From Oscillospiraceae bacterium (GTDB lineage Bacteria > Bacillota > Clostridia > Oscillospirales > Oscillospiraceae): DNA of 64,000 bases. The translations under genes were made by a program, and so were the position numbers. The stretch is from the NCBI GenBank assembly GCA_017540645.1, contig JAFYAQ010000020.1, positions 42,916-106,915 on the forward strand, in the 5' to 3' direction. Under the pieces are notes generated by a model. It did no database searches. It had not been told where the DNA came from and saw nothing but the letters and a program-made list of their open reading frames with translations. This document shows positions 25,546 to 34,030 of this stretch, piece after piece (the stretch's first letter is position 1; each line of letters begins with the position of its first letter).

Positions 25546-26499
25546 ATGCCTGTACCTGCGGAAAAGGACATCGCCGCCCTTCAGGTGGGCGATCGGATCA
25601 CCGGCTTTTATATATTGAAGGACGCGGTCGTGCGCACCTCAAGCTCCGGAAAGCCCTTTCTGGCCGGAGCGGTGTCGGACAGGACCGGCAGCATCGACTT
25701 GAAGATCTGGGACTACGGCGGCCCCATGGGCAGCGCGGACGCGGGACGGGCGGTGAAGCTCTCCGGCGCCGTCACCGAGTTCAAGGGCAATCTGCAGCTG
25801 ATCGCGGACCGTATCCGGCCCGTTCTGCCGGAGGATGGTTTTGATAAATCCCGGCTGGTGCCGGTGGCGCCCATCGACGCGGAGGAGCGCATGAGGGAGA
25901 TCCGCGCCCTGGTGGACAGCATGGAGGACACCGACTACCGGTCCGTCGCCCGGGAGATGCTGTCCCGGCACGGGGAGACCCTTCGCCAGATCCCCGCTGC
26001 CAAAAGCGTCCACCACAGCTTCCTCTCCGGCCTTCTGATGCACACCTCCAACATGCTCCGTCTGGCGGATTTCCTCGCCGGGCAGTATGCCGAGGTTATC
26101 GACCGCTCCCTGCTGCTGTGCGGCACGCTGATCCACGACATCATGAAGGAGCGGGAATTCGTTTTCTCCGACCTGGGGCTGGCGGTGGATTACTCCCCGG
26201 AGGGACAGCTGCTGGGCCATCTGGTCATGGGCGCCCGGGAGGCGGCGGAGGTGGCCGAGTCCCTGGGCCTGCCGGAGGAAAAGAGCCTTTTGCTGCAGCA
26301 TTTGGTCCTCTCCCACCACGGGGAACCGGAGTTCGGCGCGGCGGTGCGGCCCCAGTGCCCGGAAGCGGAGCTGCTCAGCTCCATCGACCTGATCGACAGC
26401 CGGATGGAGATCTATGCCGAGGCCCTGCAGGATGTGCCGGAGGGGGCCTTCAGCCCCCGGGTGTTTGCCCTGGACCGGAGAGTCTATCACCACAAATAA
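25546..26499 (+). CDS. 3'-5' exoribonuclease of the YhaM family
   Basis: A 317-residue protein with an N-terminal OB-fold (about residues 10-105, with FYILKDAVVRTSSSGKPFLAGA) and a C-terminal HD phosphohydrolase domain with SVHHSFLSGLLMHTSNML (about 155-172) and LCGTLIHDIMKE (about 189-200), the HD metal-binding pair. The later HLVLSHHGEPEFGA segment (about 250-263) adds a further His pair. This two-domain layout is that of Bacillus subtilis YhaM, a 3'-5' exonuclease acting on RNA and DNA ends. A hairpin at about 26498-26537 separates it from thyA. Substrate preference cannot be read from the sequence. Confidence 0.85.
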   Translation: MPVPAEKDIAALQVGDRITGFYILKDAVVRTSSSGKPFLAGAVSDRTGSIDLKIWDYGGPMGSADAGRAVKLSGAVTEFKGNLQLIADRIRPVLPEDGFDKSRLVPVAPIDAEERMREIRALVDSMEDTDYRSVAREMLSRHGETLRQIPAAKSVHHSFLSGLLMHTSNMLRLADFLAGQYAEVIDRSLLLCGTLIHDIMKEREFVFSDLGLAVDYSPEGQLLGHLVMGAREAAEVAESLGLPEEKSLLLQHLVLSHHGEPEFGAAVRPQCPEAELLSSIDLIDSRMEIYAEALQDVPEGAFSPRVFALDRRVYHHK

Positions 26500-26596
26500 A
26501 TTCCGTTCAGACCCGCTTCGCGGGACTCTGAACGGAGAAGAGCAACGCTGCGCGACAACACGGAGCAAAAACAGCAATCAAGAAAGGAAGAGAGCC

Positions 26597-27427
26597 ATGA
26601 GCTACGCTGACCAGGTATTCATCCAAAACTGCCGGGACATTCTCCAAAACGGCATCTGGGACACGGACCGGGAGGTCCGTCCCCGCTGGGAGGATGGCGA
26701 GAGCGCCCACACAGTGAAAAAATTCGGCGTCGTGAACCGTTACGACCTCCGCAAGGAATTCCCCATCATGACCCTGCGCCGGACTTACTGGAAGTCCGCC
26801 CTGGACGAGCTGCTGTGGATCTGGCAGAAGAAGTCCAACGACACCCATCAGCTCCACAGCCATGTGTGGGATCAGTGGGCGGACGAGCAGGGGACCATCG
26901 GCAAGGCTTACGGCTACCAGCTGGGTGTAAAATACCATTTCCCCCAGGGGGAGATGGACCAGGTGGACAATGTGCTGTATGAGCTGAAGAACAACCCGGC
27001 CAGCCGCCGCATCCTGACCAGCCTCTATAACTTTGCCGACCTGCATGAGATGGCCCTCTACCCCTGCGCCTACTCCATGACCTTCAACGTGTCCGGCAAC
27101 ACTCTGAACGCCATTTTGAACCAGCGCTCCCAGGACATGCTGACGGCCAACAACTGGAACGTGGTGCAGTACGCCCTGCTGACGATCATGTTTGCCCGGG
27201 CCAGCGGTCTGGAGCCCGGAGAGCTGGTGCATGTGATCGCCGACTGCCACATCTATGATCGGCATGTGCCCATGGTGGAGGAGCTGATGGCGGCCAAGCA
27301 GTACGAGGCTCCCACTCTCTGGGTGGACCCGGAGGTGAAGGATTTCTACGCCTTTACCAAGGACAGCTTCCGTCTGGACGGTTATCAGTTCAACAGCTTT
27401 GACCACAAGATCCCAGTGGCCGTGTGA
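26597..27427 (+). CDS. thyA: Thymidylate synthase
   Basis: A 276-residue ThyA making dTMP from dUMP with 5,10-methylenetetrahydrofolate. The folate-binding tryptophan region (SALDELLWIWQKKSND), the catalytic cysteine in ALYPCAYSM (about residue 155), the NQRSQDMLTANNWNVVQYAL segment split by family spacing, and the HIYDRH motif (about 218-223) are visible. The residues around the catalytic Cys read PCAY, not the common PCH, a variant seen in other clostridial enzymes. The downstream dfrA overlaps by one base (TGATG), so the two are translationally coupled. Confidence 0.95.
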   Translation: MSYADQVFIQNCRDILQNGIWDTDREVRPRWEDGESAHTVKKFGVVNRYDLRKEFPIMTLRRTYWKSALDELLWIWQKKSNDTHQLHSHVWDQWADEQGTIGKAYGYQLGVKYHFPQGEMDQVDNVLYELKNNPASRRILTSLYNFADLHEMALYPCAYSMTFNVSGNTLNAILNQRSQDMLTANNWNVVQYALLTIMFARASGLEPGELVHVIADCHIYDRHVPMVEELMAAKQYEAPTLWVDPEVKDFYAFTKDSFRLDGYQFNSFDHKIPVAV

Positions 27428-27933
27428 TGGACTGCATCGTGAATGTCACGGAGGGATGGGCCATCGGAAACGGCGGCGCCCTCCAGATCACCATCCGGGA
27501 GGATATGCGCCGCTTCCGGGCCCTGACGGCGGGGAAGACCCTGGTGCTGGGGCGCAAGACCCTCTCCACCTTTCCCGGCGGCAAGCCACTTCCCCATCGG
27601 CGCAATCTCATCCTCAGCCGCAGCCTTGATGCCGTGGAGGGCGCGGAGTGCGTCTCCTCTCTGGAGGAGCTTTTTGCCCTGCTGCGCCGCTGCCCCCAGG
27701 AGGAAGTCATGGTCATCGGCGGCGCGTCGGTCTACCGGGCGCTGCTGCCCTGGTGCCGGCGGGCCTATGTGACCAAGACACAGGAGCGTCTCCCGGCGGA
27801 CGCCTGGTTCCCGGACCTGGACGCAGACCCGAACTGGGTGGTGGAGGAGGCCGGAGAGGAGCAATGGGAGAACGGCGTGTGCTATCGGTTTTTCACCTAC
27901 CGCAACCTCTGCCCCCGGGCGATGGACGATTGA
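27427..27933 (+). CDS. dfrA: Dihydrofolate reductase
   Basis: A 168-residue DHFR regenerating tetrahydrofolate after the thymidylate synthase reaction. Signature parts are IVNVTEGWAIGNGGAL (about residues 4-19), LGRKTLSTFPGGKPLPHR (about 38-55), the NLILSR strand (about 56-61) and VIGGASVYRALLP (about 98-110). The coding start is the ATG at 27427; an in-frame GTG at 27424 is less likely. It overlaps thyA by one base, and the two enzymes act in one cycle. A perfect terminator follows at 27963-28008. Confidence 0.95.
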   Translation: MDCIVNVTEGWAIGNGGALQITIREDMRRFRALTAGKTLVLGRKTLSTFPGGKPLPHRRNLILSRSLDAVEGAECVSSLEELFALLRRCPQEEVMVIGGASVYRALLPWCRRAYVTKTQERLPADAWFPDLDADPNWVVEEAGEEQWENGVCYRFFTYRNLCPRAMDD

Positions 27934-27962
27934 AAACCTTATATTGAAACCTATCATTTGAC

Positions 27963-28008
27963 AAAAAAGCCTGGGTCGGCTGCAAACGCAGCCGACCCAG
28001 GCTTTTTT
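27963..28008. terminator. Bidirectional terminator (21-bp perfect stem)
   Basis: Arms 27963-27983 and 27988-28008 form a perfect 21-bp hairpin with an AAAC loop and A6/T6 ends. It separates the convergent dfrA and COG2426 genes. Confidence 0.9.
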
Positions 28009-28016
28009 GTCCCCGC

Positions 28017-28478
28017 TTAAAAAACCACGGTGACGCCGTAGGTGATCACCGATACGACGATCGCCGCGATGACCACACCCACGGTGATGGCCGGGAGGGA
28101 TTTTTTCAGCGGGATGTCCATCATGGCGGCCACCAGCGAGCCGGTCCAGGCGCCGGTCCCCGGCAGAGGGATCGCCACCAGGATCACCAGTCCCCAGAAA
28201 GCATAGCGACGGACGGTCTCCTCTTTCCCGGCGGCCCGGGCCTCCAGACGGCTGACCAGGCTGTTGAGCCACTGGCTTTTGACCCGCAGCCAGGCAAAGA
28301 GCCTCCGGATAAACAGGATGATGAAGGGCGTGGGCAGAAGGTTGCCCAAAATGGCGGCAATGATGGCGCTCCACAGTCCCACCCCACGGGCCACCCCGAA
28401 GGGAATGGCGCCGCGAAGCTCGGCAACCGGGATCATAGCCATGAAAAATGTCAGTATCAGGTCACCAAATTGCTGCAA
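28017..28478 (-). CDS. COG2426-type small multidrug-export-like membrane protein
   Basis: A 153-residue membrane protein. Hydrophobic segments lie at about residues 3-25, 32-56, 92-112 and 128-152. The MIPVAELRGAIPFG block (about 15-28) followed by a proline-containing NLLPTPFIILF (about 46-56) and PLPGTGAWTGSLVA (about 103-116) is the COG2426 signature. The start is a TTG at 28476-28478, ten bases after AGGAGG. The family is related to DedA-type membrane proteins and is usually annotated as a putative small multidrug exporter, without firm proof. It starts 30 bases after the end of the P-type ATPase gene on the same strand and may be co-transcribed. Confidence 0.8.
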   Translation of the reverse strand: MQQFGDLILTFFMAMIPVAELRGAIPFGVARGVGLWSAIIAAILGNLLPTPFIILFIRRLFAWLRVKSQWLNSLVSRLEARAAGKEETVRRYAFWGLVILVAIPLPGTGAWTGSLVAAMMDIPLKKSLPAITVGVVIAAIVVSVITYGVTVVF

Positions 28479-28508
28479 GGCAGTCTGTCCTCCTGTGATA
28501 GTCGATGA

Positions 28509-30896
28509 TTAGCCCAACCCCGTTTCCCGAAGGGAGCGGAGTTTTCCCAGCGCGCCGTGCAGCGCTTCCCGGCACCGGTCGGTCAGCTTTTCCATGACCG
28601 TGAACACAGGGATTGCCAGCAGCACGAATACGCCCAGGATCAGAGCACTTAAAAAGTTCAGATGCACAAGACCGAAGATCGGCTTGAGCCAGAGAAAACT
28701 GATAACAAATCCGGCACTCACCCCGGCCAGCATGATCTTTCGGAGGGTGTTCAGCGGCTGGGCGGTGCGCCATACCATCAGCAGGCCCACCACGCCCATG
28801 ATGCCGGCGCAGATGGTGCCCAGCGTCTGGTCCGGCAGGCGGGCCGCCAGATAAAAGAGAATGGTCCCCTCCACCAAAAAGGCGTCCGTCAGCGCCGCGG
28901 GCAGGGCCCGGAACAGCACATTGCGCAGGAAATGGCCCCGGATGCGCTCCTCGTTGGGCTCCATGGCCATCACAAAGGAGGGGATGCCGATGGTGCAGCC
29001 GTTCACCAGCCCCAGCTGGGCCGGGGTCAGGGGGTAGGGCAGGGCGAAGACCAGACTCAGCAGCGCCACGATCATGGAGAAGATGTTTTTCACCAGGAAG
29101 AGGCTGGCACTGCGCTCGATGTTGTTGATGACCCGGCGGCCCTCCGCCACCACCGAGGGCATGGCGGAGAAATCGGAATCCATCAGCACGATCTGGGAGA
29201 CCTGGCAGGCCACCTCGCTGCCGGAGGCCAGGGCGATGGAGCAGTCCGCCTCCTTCAGGGCCAGCACGTCGTTCACGCCGTCGCCGGTCATAGCCACGGT
29301 GTGGCCCTGCTTTTTCATGGCCAGGACCAGCTTTCGCTTTTGCTCCGGCGTCACCCGGCCGAAGACGATGCATTCCTTCGCGGCTTTGGCGATATCTTCC
29401 TCCGTCTCCAGCGTCCGGGCGTCCACGCAGCGCTCCGCCCCGGGGATACCGGCCCGGCGGGCCACCTCCGCCACCGTCAGAGGGCTGTCTCCGGAGATCA
29501 CCCGCACGGTCACTCCCTGCCGGGCAAAATAACCGAAGGTGTCCGGCGCCTCCGGCCGGATCTTGTTGGCCAGCAGGATCAATGCCACAGGCATTTTTGG
29601 GGCGTCCAGCGTCTGGTCGCTGAGCTGCCCGTCATACAGGCACAGCAGCAGCACCCGGCAGCCCAGAGAGGAATAGCGGTCGATCCGCTCCTTATAGGGG
29701 CCGATGGCGTCCCCCAGCAGGACCTCCGGCGCTCCCAGCAGCCAGGTCTCGTCCTCGTGGAAGGACACGCCGCCGTATTTTCTGGCGGAGGAGAAGGGCA
29801 GGGCGGACATGGCCGTCTGCATGGCCTGTCCGGTAAAGTATCTCCGCAGGGCGGCCATGGTATCGTTGTCCCCCTGCATGGCGTGGACATAGTCCGCCAT
29901 GACCATGCGGATATCGTCGGCAATGAACCGATCCGGGCACAGAGGCACGATATCCTCCACGATCATTTTGTTTTCCGTAATGGTGCCGGTCTTATCCACA
30001 CACAGGGTGTCCACCCGGGCCAGCGTCTCGATACAGCCCAGATCCCGCACCATGGTGCGCCGCCGGGCCAGCCGGAGGACCCCCGCCGCCAGAGCCATGC
30101 TGGTCAGCAGGAACAGCCCCTCCGGGATCATGCCCACCAGGGCGCCCACCGCGGAGGTGACGCCGGTGACCGGAGGCCGATGGAGGATCTCCAGTTCTTT
30201 GAAAATCAGCGCCGCTCCCAGGGGGATCAGCAGGATGCCGATGATGGACACCAGCTGGTTCAGCGAGCGCATCATGCCCCGGAGCCGGATCTTCTTCTGC
30301 CGTTTCGCGTCCAGAGTCAGGCGGTTGACAAAGCTCTCCGTCCCTACGGCGGTCAGCCGGGCCCGGACGCAGCCCGCCACCAGGAAGCTGCCCGACAGCA
30401 GCGCATCCCCCGGCCCCTTGCGGATCTCGTCCGCCTCGCCGGTCACCAGCGCCTCGTTGACCTGGCACTCGCCCGTCAGCACCAGGGCATCGGCGCAGAT
30501 CTGGTCCCCCTGACGAAACTCCACGATGTCGTCCCGGACCAGCTCCTGGGCGTTGATGCGCTCCAGGGCCCCGTTTCGGACCACCGCCGCCTGGGGAGAG
30601 TTCAGGATGGTCAGCGCGTCCAGGGCCTTCTTGCTCCGCAGCTCCTGGACGATGCCGATCACCGCGTTGACGACGATCACCACGAGGAAGGAGAAATTGA
30701 AGATGGAGGCCCGGACCGTGAACAGCAGGGCTGCCAGGATGAGAAAGATGCCGTTGAAATAGGTGAGAGTGTTGGAGCGGATGATCTGCCCCAGTGTGCG
30801 GGTAGGAGGCTCCACAGGCAGGTTCTGCAGACCCAGGGCGGCGCGCTCCTCCACCAGGGAAGAGCTCAGCCCCTGCTCCGCGCCGGTCTCCGCCAC
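28509..30896 (-). CDS. P-type cation-transporting ATPase (CtpE-like)
   Basis: A 795-residue P-type ATPase. Motifs in order: an E1-E2 actuator region with LVTGEADEIRKG (the TGE loop), the phosphorylation site CVDKTGTITENK (about residues 294-305), the nucleotide-binding KYGGVSF region, GDGVNDVLALKEADC (about 534-548) of the HAD hinge, and about eight to ten membrane segments. The length and the N-terminal GLSSSLVEERAALGL opening resemble the CtpE calcium-ATPase group. The GTG start at 30896 is uncertain: an AGGAGG (30965-30970) sits eight bases before an in-frame CTG at 30956, which would add 20 residues. The stretch 30957-31285 has no gene; it holds a hairpin and this leader. Confidence 0.9.
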   Translation of the reverse strand: MAETGAEQGLSSSLVEERAALGLQNLPVEPPTRTLGQIIRSNTLTYFNGIFLILAALLFTVRASIFNFSFLVVIVVNAVIGIVQELRSKKALDALTILNSPQAAVVRNGALERINAQELVRDDIVEFRQGDQICADALVLTGECQVNEALVTGEADEIRKGPGDALLSGSFLVAGCVRARLTAVGTESFVNRLTLDAKRQKKIRLRGMMRSLNQLVSIIGILLIPLGAALIFKELEILHRPPVTGVTSAVGALVGMIPEGLFLLTSMALAAGVLRLARRRTMVRDLGCIETLARVDTLCVDKTGTITENKMIVEDIVPLCPDRFIADDIRMVMADYVHAMQGDNDTMAALRRYFTGQAMQTAMSALPFSSARKYGGVSFHEDETWLLGAPEVLLGDAIGPYKERIDRYSSLGCRVLLLCLYDGQLSDQTLDAPKMPVALILLANKIRPEAPDTFGYFARQGVTVRVISGDSPLTVAEVARRAGIPGAERCVDARTLETEEDIAKAAKECIVFGRVTPEQKRKLVLAMKKQGHTVAMTGDGVNDVLALKEADCSIALASGSEVACQVSQIVLMDSDFSAMPSVVAEGRRVINNIERSASLFLVKNIFSMIVALLSLVFALPYPLTPAQLGLVNGCTIGIPSFVMAMEPNEERIRGHFLRNVLFRALPAALTDAFLVEGTILFYLAARLPDQTLGTICAGIMGVVGLLMVWRTAQPLNTLRKIMLAGVSAGFVISFLWLKPIFGLVHLNFLSALILGVFVLLAIPVFTVMEKLTDRCREALHGALGKLRSLRETGLG

Positions 30897-31094
30897 GGGC
30901 AGCGACGATGCCTCGTCATCTCCTGTTTTCTTTTTCCAGAACGGCTGGAGCTTCAGAGCGATCCCCTCCTGTCCGCAAGCGAATAAACTCAGTTAATTTA
31001 TTATTATACCACATTGAACGATTATTTCAACGGAAAAAACGAAGGATATCACGAAAAGAAGGGATCTTTTGCAAGTGGCAATTTGACGGGACAC

Positions 31095-31126
31095 AGACCC
31101 GGCGGCGCTTTGGCGCCGCCGGGTCT
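31095..31126. repeat. GC-rich 14-bp hairpin left of the virion cassette
   Basis: Perfect arms 31095-31108 and 31113-31126 around a TTTG loop, with no T-run on either strand. It lies in the gene-free stretch before the cassette. It might be a boundary structure or an ordinary repeat. Confidence 0.5.
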
Positions 31127-31285
31127 GTTGCATCTTAATGGGAAAAAGGCGGCCGTTTACAGGCCCTTGCGGATTTGGCGATGCTGACGAAAAGAAAGAA
31201 ATACACGAAACGTGCACTATCGGTAGAGTAGTAGGCGTCCAGGGAAAAGAAAATGCCGGGCGGACGCCGGCGGAAAGGAGAAGCA

Positions 31286-31744
31286 ATGGACAGAAAAGAC
31301 ACAATGGCGGAGGGGACTGCGCTGCCGGCAGCGGGAGAGGCTGAGCCCCTGACGGAGCAGACCGGGCAGACCGAGCCGTCCCCCCGGGACGAGGAACGGG
31401 AGGCCATGCGGGAATTCATCCGCCGGGACGCGGAGGAGTTCCGGCGTCAGTACCCGGATGTGGACCTGCGGGAGCTGGACGCGGATCCCTTGTTCCGGCT
31501 GTTCTGCGGCAGCCGCTACGGCAAAGAGCCGCTGGCCGACCTCTACGGGGACTATCTGGCGCTGACGGAGCGGGCCGAGCTGACCCGGCGGCGCCGGGAG
31601 AGCCGCTATGAGCGAGCCACGGGCAGCGGCGGCAGCGGCGGCGGCGAGGCCCTGACCGCCGCCGAGCAGCGGGAGCTGAACGAGTGGAACAAGGCCTACC
31701 CCCAGATGAAGATGAGTGCCAAAGAGTATCTGGACAGAGCTTGA
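31286..31744 (+). CDS. Scaffold-like acidic coiled-coil protein (cassette gene 1)
   Basis: A 152-residue soluble, acidic, glutamate-rich protein. The first 40 residues are low-complexity (Gly, Ala, Glu, Pro). A helix-rich middle (EFIRRDAEEFRRQYPDVD, about 47-64) is followed by a Gly/Ser linker (about 118-126), and a C-terminal AEQRELNEWNKAYP-type helix ends in a basic patch. Acidic coiled-coil proteins of this size placed directly upstream of the capsid genes are usually scaffolding proteins. The start ATG has GGAG upstream. The identity rests on layout and position, not on a recognised domain. Confidence 0.5.
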   Translation: MDRKDTMAEGTALPAAGEAEPLTEQTGQTEPSPRDEEREAMREFIRRDAEEFRRQYPDVDLRELDADPLFRLFCGSRYGKEPLADLYGDYLALTERAELTRRRRESRYERATGSGGSGGGEALTAAEQRELNEWNKAYPQMKMSAKEYLDRA

Positions 31745-31756
31745 GAGACGGCGGGC

Positions 31757-31836
31757 CGTCGAGGACGCCGGCCCCTACGAACCACCGTCGGGTGGGATGA
31801 AGGCATGTAGGGGACGGCCTCCGGATGTCCCGCGGA
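31757..31836. repeat. REP-like imperfect inverted repeat between cassette genes
   Basis: GGACGCCGGCCCCTAC and, inverted, GGAGGCCGTCCCCTAC flank an unrelated core, giving a GC-rich foldback just before the decoration-protein gene. Such palindromic units are scattered in GC-rich clostridial genomes; their presence inside a phage cassette is unusual. Confidence 0.45.
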
Positions 31837-31861
31837 CAAAAGAAAGGAGAGGATTTTTCAG

Positions 31862-32521
31862 ATGAAACCCATTCAGAACGCGGACGGGCATGTGGGCCTG
31901 ACCGCGAGAGACTATCCCATCGCCGCCGCCACGGTGATCACCATGGGCCAGGTGGTGAAGCTCTCGGGCGGCAAGGTGGTGGCCGCCGGCAGCGCGGAGA
32001 CCGGACCCATCCTGGGCATCTCCGGCGAAAACCACAGCGCCCAGCCCGATGTGCTCAACACCCGCAGCAACGGGGAGGCGCTGCTGGTCTGTGATAACCC
32101 CGGACTGCTGTTCGAGTGCCACGCCCCCACTGTGAAAGCCGGGAGCGGCAGCGCCACCACCATGGCGGCGGCCAGCGGCGAGATCGCCTCCGCCATCGCG
32201 GACGACGCCTTTAACGGCGGGGTGCTGGTGCTGGTCAAAAAGGCCGCCGGCAGCGGCAACACCGATCCCCTGGGCGCCAGGATCCCCGTGACGGACTATG
32301 CCAAGTCCGGCACCACCTTCACCAAGCCCAGCGGCGGCACCCCCGGCGCCGGGGATGAGTACGAGCTGTATCCCCCGGTGGGCAGCGCGGTGTGCGGTCT
32401 GGACGCCGCGGCCCAGAACCTGGTGGTCAGCGCCACCGGCGCCACCTCCATCCGGGTGGTGGGCCATGACTTTGCCCGCCACATGCTCCGGTGCATGGCG
32501 GCGCTGCACACGCTGAACTGA
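31862..32521 (+). CDS. Capsid decoration-like protein (DUF2190-like)
   Basis: A 219-residue protein. Its N-terminus GLTARDYPIAAATVITMGQVVKL and the following AETGPILGISGENHSAQPD resemble the repetitive small-domain folds of DUF2190 capsid decoration proteins. The C-terminus (YPPVGSAVCGLDAAAQN) is small-residue rich. It lies immediately before the capsid gene, the usual position of a head decoration or stabilising protein. ATG 31862 follows AAAGGAGAGG. Assignment is moderate because the resemblance is to sequence style, not to a unique motif. Confidence 0.55.
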   Translation: MKPIQNADGHVGLTARDYPIAAATVITMGQVVKLSGGKVVAAGSAETGPILGISGENHSAQPDVLNTRSNGEALLVCDNPGLLFECHAPTVKAGSGSATTMAAASGEIASAIADDAFNGGVLVLVKKAAGSGNTDPLGARIPVTDYAKSGTTFTKPSGGTPGAGDEYELYPPVGSAVCGLDAAAQNLVVSATGATSIRVVGHDFARHMLRCMAALHTLN

Positions 32522-32542
32522 TAGGAAAGGAGAGTTGACCTC

Positions 32543-33499
32543 TTGAACAATTTTCAGAACTGGAAGACCGACAACTACCGTTTTGTCGGCAAGGCCTTTG
32601 ATTACGCCTATGCGGACCGGCTGAACAAGCTCTCCCCCGTGGTGGGCGAGGTGAACGCCAACAGCATCGACTACGAGCTGACCGGCTCCGGCGGCTACGG
32701 CGAGGCCCCCCGCTACGACGGGGAAAACCTGAACGAGGGCAGCCTGCACCGGGGCTTCAAGACCGTGATCACCCCGGTGGAGTATACCCTGTCCATCCCG
32801 GTGGCCTACAAGGCCGCCAAGGTGGACAAGATGGGCGAGACCAAAAAGGTGGGCACCAAGCTGGGCGACTCCATGGCCCTGACCGTCTACCTGCATGTGC
32901 TGCGCATGTTTGCCAACGCCTGGAACGCCGACGGTCAGCATAACGGCGGCGACGGCGTGCCCTGGGCCAGCGCCAGCCATCCCGTGGCCTCCCGGGGCTC
33001 CCAGGGCCGGAGCTTCCTCCCGGACACGGAGATGGGTACCTACTCCAATATCAGCACCGACGCCTTCTCGGTAAGCGCCATCACCGCGGCCCAGGCCCGG
33101 GCCAACCGCTTTCTCACTCCCGACGGCATGCCCTTCCTGTGCGATTTCGATACGGTCCTGATCGCGCCCGAACTGGAGGAGAAGGCCAAAAAGATGTTCG
33201 GCGAGAACGCCCGTCTGATGCCCACGGGGGACCCGGAGAGCGACTTCAACGCCGCCAACCCGGTCTACGGCATGCGCTATCTGGTGATGGGCGGCGGGGC
33301 GGACGGCTTCAGCGCCAAGCAGTGGGCGGTGTGCGACCGGAGGCTGATGAAGGAGCTGGTGAACGTGGTCTACAACACCCGCCCCACGGTGATGCGCTCT
33401 CCCCAGGATAATCCCCTGAAGGATCTGTACACCGCCTATGCCGACTTCGGCGTGGGCTGGGGCGACGCCCGGCAGATCATCTTCGGCGATCCAGGCTAA
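32543..33499 (+). CDS. Major capsid protein
   Basis: A 318-residue protein starting with TTG after AAAGGAGAG. Long beta-rich stretches, a Gly-rich core (GGGADGFSAKQWAVCDR) and an overall length and position typical of a HK97-like major capsid protein support the call. Features seen include the N-terminal FDYAYADRLNKLSPVVGEV helix, a central VEYTLSIPVAYKAAK strand and MRSPQDNPLKDLYTAYADFG near the end. No cysteine-rich or enzymatic motif is present. No prohead protease gene is present nearby, so maturation, if any, must use another route. Gene order (scaffold, decoration, capsid) agrees with it. Confidence 0.75.
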   Translation: MNNFQNWKTDNYRFVGKAFDYAYADRLNKLSPVVGEVNANSIDYELTGSGGYGEAPRYDGENLNEGSLHRGFKTVITPVEYTLSIPVAYKAAKVDKMGETKKVGTKLGDSMALTVYLHVLRMFANAWNADGQHNGGDGVPWASASHPVASRGSQGRSFLPDTEMGTYSNISTDAFSVSAITAAQARANRFLTPDGMPFLCDFDTVLIAPELEEKAKKMFGENARLMPTGDPESDFNAANPVYGMRYLVMGGGADGFSAKQWAVCDRRLMKELVNVVYNTRPTVMRSPQDNPLKDLYTAYADFGVGWGDARQIIFGDPG

Positions 33500-33500
33500 A

Positions 33501-33552
33501 AATCGCGATGACCGCTGCGGCGGTCATGGAACCGGCTGTCGCCGGCGCGATT
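33501..33552 (+). ncRNA. Compact three-way-junction RNA after the capsid gene
   Basis: AATCGCG (33501-33507) pairs with CGCGATT (33546-33552). Inside lie two hairpins: 33508-33515 with 33520-33527 (8 bp, TGCG loop) and 33532-33536 with 33541-33545 (5 bp, TGTC loop), joined by a GGAA linker. All stems are perfect. It is followed directly by a second hairpin (33553-33579). It might be a structured RNA, a processing site or a protein-binding site. Confidence 0.55.
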
Positions 33553-33579
33553 TCAAGGGGGAACCATGTTCCCCCTTGA
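33553..33579 (+). terminator. 12-bp perfect hairpin downstream of the capsid gene
   Basis: Arms 33553-33564 and 33568-33579 around a CAT loop, followed after some C residues by TTCTTTTT. A partial terminator would reduce expression of tail genes relative to the capsid. Confidence 0.55.
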
Positions 33580-33612
33580 GGACCCCTTCTTTTTGGAACA
33601 AGGAGTAAGAAC

Positions 33613-33891
33613 ATGAATTACAAAATCGAAAAAGTCGAAAAGCTGACTGTAGGGACCTCGGCCCAGAGCGTGATGGTCAGCGGGCTGGCCTGCCTGATCC
33701 AGAACAACAGCGACAGCGCTGCCGTATATTTCAAGGAAAAACGCTATGACGGCACCGACGCTTCCAGCGCCAACGGCTACGCCATCGCCCCCGGCGGACA
33801 GACGACGATCCCCCTGGTGGCCATGGAGCTGTCCGTCGCGGCCAGCGCCGCCTCCACCGACGTCCGGGTGCTGATCCTGGACACTGAATGA
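33613..33891 (+). CDS. Small beta-rich cassette protein (92 aa)
   Basis: A 92-residue protein dominated by short beta strands and small residues, for example VGTSAQSVMVSGLACLIQNN and PLVAMELSVAAS. No membrane segment or charge bias is seen. Position between the capsid and the adaptor gene suggests a head-fibre, decoration or head-completion protein. I do not recognise a family. An AAGGAG precedes the ATG at the usual distance. Confidence 0.55.
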   Translation: MNYKIEKVEKLTVGTSAQSVMVSGLACLIQNNSDSAAVYFKEKRYDGTDASSANGYAIAPGGQTTIPLVAMELSVAASAASTDVRVLILDTE

Positions 33892-33907
33892 GGAGCAAAA
33901 AAGGGGC

Positions 33908-33942
33908 CCCCATGAAAGGCCTTACATGCGCCTTTCATGGGG
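33908..33942 (+). repeat. 12-bp hairpin between cassette genes
   Basis: Perfect arms 33908-33919 and 33931-33942, 11-base loop, in the gap before the adaptor gene. This is the third folded intergenic element of the cassette, unrelated in sequence to the others. Confidence 0.45.
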
Positions 33943-34030
33943 AGAGGACGAACCCCAGAATGAATGAGACCCGCCGCCGCAGCGAAGCCGGGGCGGTCGG
34001 GGCGAATGATATGGAGGGAGTGAGGACGAC

